From Deltaproteobacteria bacterium (lineage in GTDB: Bacteria > Desulfobacterota > GWC2-55-46), in assembly GCA_016219015.1 (NCBI GenBank), contig JACRCL010000001.1, positions 1-64,000 of the forward strand: a stretch of DNA of 64,000 nucleotides, given 5' to 3'. Under the pieces are notes generated by a model. The model saw only the letters and a list, made by a program, of their open reading frames with translations. It was not told the origin of the DNA and searched no databases. This document shows positions 30,706 to 36,583 of the stretch, piece after piece (the stretch's first letter is position 1; each line of letters begins with the position of its first letter). The translations under genes were made by a program, and so were the position numbers.

Positions 30706-30720
30706 TGATAATAATATTCA
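30706..30720. promoter_or_regulatory. Predicted Fur box upstream of feoB
   Basis: TGATAATAATATTCA matches the 7-1-7 Fur consensus TGATAATnATTATCA at 12 of 14 defined positions. It lies in the 54-base gap between fur and feoB and would overlap the feoB promoter. Confidence 0.65.
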
Positions 30721-30744
30721 TTTTCAATTACAAGACAAAAATTT

Positions 30745-31176
30745 TCAGGCGCAGTCCGAGCAGTAGCCGTAAAGCTCAAGCTTGTGGTTCACGACGGTGA
30801 ACCCGAGCTTCTTCGCCATCTCGGACTGGAGCTGTTCTATCTTCTGGTTCTGGAACTCGGCTATCTTCGAGCACTTTATGCAGATAATGTGGTCGTGGTG
30901 GCCGTCCTCCGGGAGGTTCTCGTACCGGGTCTGGCCGTCCCCGAACTGCCTCGCTATGGCAAGCCCGCACTCCGTCAGGAGCTTCATCGTCCTGTACACC
31001 GTGGCGTACCCGATGTTCGGGGTCTTCCTTTTCACCTTTTTGAGGAGCTCTTCGAGGCTTATGTGGGTGTTGATCTTGAAGAAGACCTCGGCTATGTAGT
31101 CGCGCTGCGCGGTGGATTTCAGCCCCTTGGTCTCAAGGTAGGACTTGAGGATTTCCATCTTGGCGGATTCTTTCAT
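30745..31176 (-). CDS. fur: Fur-family transcriptional regulator
   Basis: 143 residues. N-terminal winged helix (LKSTAQRDYIAEVFF ... NIGYATVYRTMKLLTECGLA), then the HHDH metal motif in EDGHHDHIICIKC and a second Cys pair near the C-terminus (YGYCSDC). Those two CxxC pairs form the structural zinc site. Position directly upstream of feoB with a Fur-like box favours an iron-sensing Fur over PerR or Zur. A Met at codon 7 is an alternative start; AGAAGG at suitable spacing supports ATG 31176. tRNA-Gly lies 40 bases upstream on the same strand. Confidence 0.9.
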   Translation of the reverse strand: MKESAKMEILKSYLETKGLKSTAQRDYIAEVFFKINTHISLEELLKKVKRKTPNIGYATVYRTMKLLTECGLAIARQFGDGQTRYENLPEDGHHDHIICIKCSKIAEFQNQKIEQLQSEMAKKLGFTVVNHKLELYGYCSDCA

Positions 31177-31216
31177 AAACGGCCTTCTGAAAAGGGTTAT
31201 TCCCGGGCGGAATCTA

Positions 31217-31292
31217 TGGAGCGGGAGACGGGTCTCGAACCCGCGACCTCAACCTTGGCAAGGTTGCGCTCTACCAACTGAGCTACTCCCGC
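31217..31292 (-). tRNA. tRNA-Gly (GCC anticodon)
   Basis: 76 bases, folding as a standard cloverleaf: acceptor GCGGGAG/CTCCCGC, D arm with AGCTCAGTTGGTAGAGC, anticodon stem CAACC/GGTTG with loop TTGCCAA (anticodon GCC), T arm GCGGGTTCGAGACCCGT, and an encoded CCA end. Confidence 0.97.
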
Positions 31293-31305
31293 ATTTAAGA
31301 ATATA

Positions 31306-31447
31306 GGCTTCCTCTAAAAATTGTTCTTTTTCCTGATCTCTGCGTCAGGCGCGAAAATAAAAATGCTCACATATTACCATATATGCTGCGCTTTTTATTT
31401 CCGCCCTTCCTTGACCTCAGAAAAAATTCCTAATTTTTAGAGACAGT
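31306..31447. repeat. R1 repeat, copy C
   Basis: 142 bp starting GGCTTCCTCTAAAAATTG and ending AATTTTTAGAGACAG. It lies 14 bases upstream of the tRNA-Gly 5' end and downstream of a candidate promoter, so it may be transcribed as part of the tRNA precursor. Confidence 0.9.
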
Positions 31448-31480
31448 GTGTCCTGCGTCGTTGCGAATGCGCGACAAAGA

Positions 31481-31508
31481 ATCTTATCATAACCATAACT
31501 ACTGTCAA
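31481..31508 (-). promoter_or_regulatory. Candidate sigma-70 promoter for tRNA-Gly and fur
   Basis: On the minus strand TTGACA (31503-31508), 16 bases, TAAGAT (31481-31486). Transcription would start near 31474 and run through the R1 copy into tRNA-Gly. Confidence 0.5.
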
Positions 31509-31533
31509 TTGAAATCTTAAAATTCCGTGCTAT

Positions 31534-32589
31534 TTACCCTTCCCTTTTGAGCCAGGACTCGTGAATTTCGTTAAAAATGTCGTCCAGATCCTTGGTGATG
31601 TCCCACCCCGGGTAATGGGCGCGCATCTTGGAGAGGTCCGAGATATAGCAGATGTGGTCGCCCTGCCGGTTCTCGTCCACGTACTCCTGGACCATCCTGT
31701 TGCCGGATATCCCCTCTATCTTCTCAAAAGCCTCCAGTATGGATATCGAGTTCCCTCTGCCGCCGCCTATGTTATAGACCTCGCCGGGCCTCGGGGCCGC
31801 TATGAACTCGGCTATGAACCGAGCGACGTCATATGAGTGGATGTTGTCCCGCACCTGCTTGCCCTTGTAGCCGAAGACCCGGTACAATTTCTTCTCCAGG
31901 TTGCACTTGATGAGATAGCTCAAAAACCCGTGCAGCTCGACCCCGGAGTGGTTCGGCCCCGTAAGGCACCCTCCCCTCAGGCAGCAGGTCGGCAGGTTGA
32001 AGTACCTCCCGTACTCCTGCGCCATGATGTCCGCGGCGACCTTCGAGGCACCGAAGAGCGAGTGCTTAGACTGGTCTATCCTGAAGTCCTCCTTTATGCC
32101 GTTACGGTACTCGGGGTCCCTGTAGTCCCAGCGGGTCGGAAGTTCGATGAGGCCGAGCTCGTTCGGGGCGTCGCCGTAGACCTTGTTCGTTGACATGTGG
32201 ACGAACGGGGCCTCCTTGCAGGACTGGCGCGCGGCCTCGAGGAGGTTCAGTGTGCCGACTGCGTTCACGTCAAAATCGTCGAAGGGGCGGCTTGCCGCCA
32301 GGTCATGGCTCGGCTGGGCGGCGGTATGGACTATGGCGTCCGGCCTGAGGTCTTTTACGGTGGACAGGACCTTGCCCCTGTCCCTTATATCGAGCTCCAC
32401 ATGGCGGAAGTTGCGGTGCTTCTCGATGAGCCTCTTCTGGTTCCAGCGGGTGTCCCCTTTCGGGCCGAAAAAATCGGCCCTCATGTTGTTGTCAACGCCC
32501 CAGACGTCCCAGCCCGCCGAGCAGAAATACCCGACGACCTCGCTCCCGATAAGCCCGCCGGAGCCTGTTACAAGCATCTTTTTTGCCAT
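31534..32589 (-). CDS. NAD-dependent epimerase/dehydratase (CDP-paratose 2-epimerase-like)
   Basis: 351 residues from ATG 32589, preceded by AAGGGGAA; an ATG 15 codons upstream has no comparable site. Extended short-chain dehydrogenase fold with GSGGLIG (residues 9-15) for NAD and HTAAQPSHD and [10 protein letters not shown] in the active site. The usual catalytic YxxxK reads FGASK (F179, K183), so the tyrosine is replaced by phenylalanine; I confirmed the codon as TTC. The full-length order and [17 protein letters not shown] match nucleotide-sugar epimerases of the CDP-paratose/tyvelose type. Probably makes or modifies a surface sugar; transcribed divergently from the secreted beta-helix protein at 32779. 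Confidence 0.8.
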   Translation of the reverse strand: MAKKMLVTGSGGLIGSEVVGYFCSAGWDVWGVDNNMRADFFGPKGDTRWNQKRLIEKHRNFRHVELDIRDRGKVLSTVKDLRPDAIVHTAAQPSHDLAASRPFDDFDVNAVGTLNLLEAARQSCKEAPFVHMSTNKVYGDAPNELGLIELPTRWDYRDPEYRNGIKEDFRIDQSKHSLFGASKVAADIMAQEYGRYFNLPTCCLRGGCLTGPNHSGVELHGFLSYLIKCNLEKKLYRVFGYKGKQVRDNIHSYDVARFIAEFIAAPRPGEVYNIGGGRGNSISILEAFEKIEGISGNRMVQEYVDENRQGDHICYISDLSKMRAHYPGWDITKDLDDIFNEIHESWLKREG

Positions 32590-32704
32590 GGGTTCCCCTT
32601 TTATAGCTATAGCGCCAATGAGTACATATCCCAAATAACCTATTTTTCATGATTTTGCAATACCTTATCGGCACGCGCCTTTTTGAGCTTAACATAAACC
32701 AAAA

Positions 32705-32733
32705 ATGACAAAGAAGATATCATGGTGTATAAT
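32705..32733 (+). promoter_or_regulatory. Sigma-70-type promoter for the beta-helix protein
   Basis: ATGACA (32705-32710), 17-base spacer, TATAAT (32728-32733). Expected start near 32740, giving a leader of about 40 bases before ATG 32779. Confidence 0.65.
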
Positions 32734-32778
32734 CCTCCATCATCAAGACGCTAAAAACGGGCCTCAGGCAAGGAACGC

Positions 32779-35064
32779 ATGGGAAAAAACCTTTTCTCCA
32801 GGTCCGCTTTCATCATCTTATTTCTCTGCCTCACGCCTTCCTACGGCGATACCAAAACCAGGACCGAGTATCCGGCCCCCAACGGCATAGACGTGAAAAA
32901 GTTCGGCGCGGTCCCTAACGACGGCAACGACGACAGCGGGCCGATCCAGGCGGCGCTCGACGCCGCCAACGCCGCCTCACCGAACACACCGGTATACATC
33001 TGCGGGGTCTATAACCTGAGCAGGCCCATACACCTCTACAGCGACATGAGCATAGAAGGTTGCGGCTCCGGTTTCGGCATGGCCATACTCAGGCCGCATT
33101 CGAGCATGAAGGCCGGGGAATATCTCATCGAATCTGACAGCCTCTCCAGGGTATACATCCGGGACCTGACTTTGCAGGCCGAGAAGAGCGACACGGCCCA
33201 CTACCAGGCCGTCAACGGGATCAAGGCTTACGGGCTTAACAGGTGGCAGGTCGATAACGTCATACTCTCCGGCTTCGACGCGGCGCTCGACATACGGCCC
33301 GGCTCCAAACAGGAGGCCAACAACGGGCTTTTCACGGGGCTCATATTAGAGAAATCAAGGACAGGACTGATAGCTTCGGGGCAGGACCTGCGCTTTATCC
33401 ACCCCACCTTCGAGCAGAACACCACGGGCTTCGTCATAGGCGAACACAACGGGACGATATCGACCAAGGACGTAACCATCGACACCCCTCACTTAGAGAC
33501 GAACCAGGTAGGGGGCTGGGTCGGGACGGCCCGCTCCGTGGGCCTGAAAGACGCGTACGCGTACTATAGCGATATTTATCTCAGCCCTTTCAGCATGAAC
33601 GCTCGGATAGAGGCATTTCAGGGCATAAATTCAGACGTCATAGACACCGGGGTGGCGACCTCCAGGCGCGGCTATTCTTCGATAAGGCAGGGCCCTGACG
33701 GGGCCGACCCTCTTTACCGGGAATCCGGGCTGTACGGCTTCGACTGCGGGAAATGCGACACCGTATTAAGGAGCGCCCTGCCGAAGAACCCCGACTTCTC
33801 AAACACGGCCCTCGGCACCTCCGGCTGGACGGCCGCTAACGCCTCCATATCGATCCCGGGCGGCCAGAACGAGGCCCCTTACGGGCCGGGCGGCCTGAGG
33901 ATTATCTCCACATCGGGGGCCGGATACGCCCAATCAACGGCCACGGGCGTCAAAGGGGGCGACGACTACCTCGTAAAGGGCGTCTACACCAACCTGTCCG
34001 GGGATAAGACCTACATGAAGATAGGGCTACACAAAGGCTCTGACGACAGTAGGATCGCCGAGAGCGCGGAGCTCAAGAACCAGACCGAGCGGTTCACCCC
34101 CATAGTCCCCGGCGCCTACTCGATGGTCGCGACCGTCCCGGCGGGCGAAAACTCCGTAAGATACAGGGTCTCGACGAACGACACCGACGCCAAACACGGC
34201 GGCATGCTCTTCAGGGCCGACCTTGTTAAATCGATACTCCGTAACGGCGGGTTCGACAGGTTCGTTGACGGGCGCCCCGAAGGCTGGCAGGCCGCGTCCG
34301 GCATGACCGCTGCCGAAGACTCCACAGCCGCCCGGACGAACAGGGCCGCGAAGTTTAGCATGCGCGCTTCCAGCGGAGTCGTAAAGCAGACCGGTGTCCC
34401 GGTGGCTGAAGGGCATACGTACCTTTTGGGCGGGTATATAAAGACGGACTCGGCAAAGGGGAGCTTCGAGATAAGGTGGGGAGAAGCCCAGCCGCAGAGG
34501 GTACTGCGCGGACTGGCTGCCAACGCCCTGCACGCCGGGAACCCGGCTGTTACGAAGGATTACTACATACCCTTCGTTGCCACCTGGCGGGTAAACAGCG
34601 CAAGCGACAACGTCCTTTCGGTCTTTGCCTCGAACATGTCGGCCTACGAGACCTTCACCCTCGACGATTTTTACATGGTGCCGGTGACCGGGGAGACGAC
34701 CTTCCTGCCCCAGAACGAGAAAAAGGCGATAACCCAAACCGCCTTGCCTCTTTCAGACGCACCGTCCCGGACTATCGTCATGACCGCAAACGCCAACTTC
34801 ACGCTCAGGGGCGCGAGGGTCATATACGACGAGGGCACGAGCGCGGATGCCGGGGTCACGGTATCGCTGGGCGTAAGACGCGGGGACGCATCGACAAACA
34901 GCTATTACGCGTCGATGACGACGGAGCCGAACAGGCTTGAGATGGGTTCGACCCCCATGAAGCTGTCGAACCTCGACATAAGGGAGGGGGACGTCATCTA
35001 CGCCTACACTTCAGGCGGCAAGACCGGGAGCGGCAGGGTGCTTGTGGAGTTCGAGTACGAGTGA
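32779..35064 (+). CDS. Secreted pectate-lyase-like beta-helix protein with carbohydrate-binding-like C-terminus
   Basis: 761 residues with a signal peptide (about residues 1-23, LCLTPSYG). Residues 34 to about 300 are a right-handed beta-helix of the Pectate_lyase_3 type: NGIDVKKFGAVPNDGNDDS is the characteristic opening, followed by GCGSGF and repeating short strands. After about residue 330 come two jelly-roll-like segments that begin similarly (NPDFSNTALGTSGW; NGGFDRFVDGRPEGW), as in carbohydrate-binding modules. Likely an extracellular polysaccharide lyase or hydrolase, or an adhesin; the catalytic residues cannot be assigned. AAGGAAC precedes the ATG and a good promoter lies 46 bases upstream. 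Divergent from a sugar epimerase. Confidence 0.7.
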   Translation: MGKNLFSRSAFIILFLCLTPSYGDTKTRTEYPAPNGIDVKKFGAVPNDGNDDSGPIQAALDAANAASPNTPVYICGVYNLSRPIHLYSDMSIEGCGSGFGMAILRPHSSMKAGEYLIESDSLSRVYIRDLTLQAEKSDTAHYQAVNGIKAYGLNRWQVDNVILSGFDAALDIRPGSKQEANNGLFTGLILEKSRTGLIASGQDLRFIHPTFEQNTTGFVIGEHNGTISTKDVTIDTPHLETNQVGGWVGTARSVGLKDAYAYYSDIYLSPFSMNARIEAFQGINSDVIDTGVATSRRGYSSIRQGPDGADPLYRESGLYGFDCGKCDTVLRSALPKNPDFSNTALGTSGWTAANASISIPGGQNEAPYGPGGLRIISTSGAGYAQSTATGVKGGDDYLVKGVYTNLSGDKTYMKIGLHKGSDDSRIAESAELKNQTERFTPIVPGAYSMVATVPAGENSVRYRVSTNDTDAKHGGMLFRADLVKSILRNGGFDRFVDGRPEGWQAASGMTAAEDSTAARTNRAAKFSMRASSGVVKQTGVPVAEGHTYLLGGYIKTDSAKGSFEIRWGEAQPQRVLRGLAANALHAGNPAVTKDYYIPFVATWRVNSASDNVLSVFASNMSAYETFTLDDFYMVPVTGETTFLPQNEKKAITQTALPLSDAPSRTIVMTANANFTLRGARVIYDEGTSADAGVTVSLGVRRGDASTNSYYASMTTEPNRLEMGSTPMKLSNLDIREGDVIYAYTSGGKTGSGRVLVEFEYE

Positions 35065-35075
35065 AGCGCCCCCCT

Positions 35076-35198
35076 CACGGACGCAAGAAATGGCTTTAGG
35101 CAAGGCGGACGACGAGTCCAACCGCAGGCGTACTTTTTTGTACGTCGAGGATTGGACGAGGAGTACAACGCAGCATAAAGACATTTATTGCGTCCGTG
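35076..35198. repeat. R4 repeat, copy A
   Basis: 123 bp with perfect 11-bp complementary arms (CACGGACGCAA at 35076-35086, TTGCGTCCGTG at 35188-35198). Inside, AAATGGCTTTAG pairs with ATAAAGACATTT, CGAGTCCAA with TTGGACGAG, and GGCGTAC with GTACGTC around a T loop. It lies between the convergent beta-helix protein and the rhodanese. The core is identical to copy B at 35590. Confidence 0.9.
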
Positions 35199-35212
35199 TT
35201 AAAAGGCGCGTG

Positions 35213-35545
35213 TTACTTCTTCTCAAGCTGATACCCTGCCCTGACCCATTCGTTGAAGCCGCCGAGGAGCGCGCTCGCCGACCTGAAGCCGTTGCCAAGG
35301 AGTATCTGCGCCGCACGGGCGCTCGAGTGCTCCTCCGTTCAGGTGCAGTAGGCGACTACCTCCTTTGACTTATCGAGCTCATTGAGCCTCGCAGCGAGCT
35401 CCGCAAGGGGTATCCTTATCGCCCCCGGTATCTTAACGTTACTGTTGCCGTAGTCCGTCGGGTTCCTTACGTCGAGCAGTATTAAATCCTCCCTGTTGTC
35501 GATCTTCTTCTTAAGGTCCTCCCTGCTTATCCTCGGGGCTTCCAT
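35213..35545 (-). CDS. Rhodanese-domain protein with in-frame TGA at the active site; candidate selenoprotein
   Basis: A single-domain rhodanese (sulfurtransferase) of 110 codons if the TGA at 35339-35341 is read through as residue 69. The first part (ISREDLKKKIDNREDLILLDVRNPTDY ... split by family strands) ends VVAYCT, and the same frame continues after TGA with TEEHSSARAAQILLGNG and ALLGGFNEWVRAGY to a TAA at 35213. In relatives the loop reads YCTC followed by a P/T-x-E-H-x-S-A-R, so the TGA replaces the second cysteine, giving C67-T-U69. A SECIS-like hairpin follows (35299-35341). Alternatives are a sequencing error (TGC or TGT to TGA) or a nonsense-mutated gene. R4 repeats flank it on both sides. 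Confidence 0.6.
35299..35341 (-). promoter_or_regulatory. Possible bacterial SECIS element
   Basis: Directly after the TGA on the minus strand: lower stem GGAG/CTCC (35330-35333 with 35299-35302), internal loop, upper stem GCGCC/GGCGC (35318-35322 with 35308-35312), apical loop CGTGC. The apical loop begins 21 bases after the TGA and has a G in its first two positions, which fits the known bacterial SECIS rules. GC-rich coding DNA can form such hairpins by chance. Confidence 0.4.
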
Positions 35546-35589
35546 AACGGCCTCCAGTTTAATTAATTCGCATTAAAAAGCATCATCAA

Positions 35590-35712
35590 TTAGAATGCAA
35601 GAAATGGCTTTAGGCAAGGCGGACGACGAGTCCAACCGCAGGCGTACTTTTTTGTACGTCGAGGATTGGACGAGGAGTACAACGCAGCATAAAGACATTT
35701 ATTGCGTTCTAA
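35590..35712. repeat. R4 repeat, copy B
   Basis: 123 bp with arms TTAGAATGCAA (35590-35600) and TTGCGTTCTAA (35702-35712), complementary apart from one T-G wobble. The core matches copy A exactly, while the outer arm bases are different in sequence but still self-complementary. It ends 5 bases before the stop of the nicotinamidase gene. Confidence 0.9.
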
Positions 35713-35716
35713 CGCG

Positions 35717-36304
35717 TCATACAAGCTCCACTTCGTCTACGGTCGTGGTGCCCGCGCCTTTCTCTATCATCTCGTCTATCGCCTGCCCGGAATCCCCTTC
35801 CTTCACGTCTACGCCCTTTATCGCGTCAAGGAGGACCGTTACCCGCAGCCCCGCCTTGAGCCCGTCGAGGGCGGTCTGCCTTACGCAGTAGTCGGTTGCA
35901 AGGCCGCCGACATAGATATGGTCTACGCCTTCATCCCTCAAAACGCGAGCTAATTCTCTCCCATCAGGGTCTTTCCCGTCAAAGCCCGAGTAGCTGTCCT
36001 TTTCAGGGTCTTCGCCTTTCGTGATTACCGCGGCGTCAGGAGGGACCTTAAGCTCAGGGTGAAACTCCGCGCCCTTTGTCCCCTGCACGCAGTGAGGAGG
36101 CCAGGAGCCGCCGTACTCCTTGAAATGGACGGTCCTTTGCGGGTGCCAGTCCCTGGTGAAGTAAACGGGGAGCCCCGCCGCCTTGAAAAGGTCTATGTAC
36201 CTGTTCAACACCGGCACGGTGCCGCGGCCGCCCTTTACCGGCAGCGCGCCTCCCTCGCAGAAGTCGTTCTGCACGTCGACGACTATAAGGGCGCTTTTCA
36301 TCAT
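35717..36304 (-). CDS. pncA: Nicotinamidase/isochorismatase-family hydrolase
   Basis: 195 residues; converts nicotinamide to nicotinate in NAD salvage. The catalytic triad is visible as D10 (VVDVQNDF), K96 (VITKG) and C140 (ATDYCVRQT), and the metal-binding residues as D52, H54 (RDWHP) and H71. This combination points to nicotinamidase rather than isochorismatase. Two ATG codons in tandem (36304 and 36301) follow GGAGAGG; either could be used. Stand-alone gene; R4 copy B is at its 3' end. Confidence 0.9.
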   Translation of the reverse strand: MMKSALIVVDVQNDFCEGGALPVKGGRGTVPVLNRYIDLFKAAGLPVYFTRDWHPQRTVHFKEYGGSWPPHCVQGTKGAEFHPELKVPPDAAVITKGEDPEKDSYSGFDGKDPDGRELARVLRDEGVDHIYVGGLATDYCVRQTALDGLKAGLRVTVLLDAIKGVDVKEGDSGQAIDEMIEKGAGTTTVDEVELV

Positions 36305-36410
36305 AAACCTCTCCTTCTATTTTGAGCGTATCATCTTCCGGGGCCGTGTCAAGACGGGCGGAGCGCGCGGGTTGAAAAATAAACGGAAATGGTTTATCAT
36401 TTTAAGTTCA

Positions 36411-36552
36411 GGGTGCCTCTAAAAATTAGGAATTTTTTCTGAAGTCAAGGAAGGGCGGAAATAAAAAGCGCAGCATATATGTGAATATGTGAGCATTTTT
36501 ATTTTCGACCTGACGCAGAGGTCAGGAAAAAGAACAATTTTTAGAGGTATCC
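36411..36552. repeat. R1 repeat, copy D (reverse)
   Basis: 142 bp starting GGGTGCCTCTAAAAATTAGG and ending AATTTTTAGAGGTATCC, in reverse orientation to copies A to C. It lies just upstream of the M16 peptidase, ending 31 bases before its ATG, so it is in or next to the promoter/leader. Confidence 0.9.
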
Positions 36553-36583
36553 TTAAATTTATCCAGTGGTTACGGAGGTTTGA

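Noticed and set aside
35339-35545. Rhodanese as a simple 68-residue truncated protein
   Set aside because: The conserved second half continues in the same frame without any other damage, which fits recoding or a base error better than decay.
35076-35712. Rhodanese as cargo of a composite transposon bounded by R4 copies
   Set aside because: R4 copies have no coding capacity or transposase and occur elsewhere singly; the two copies here could still recombine and delete the gene.
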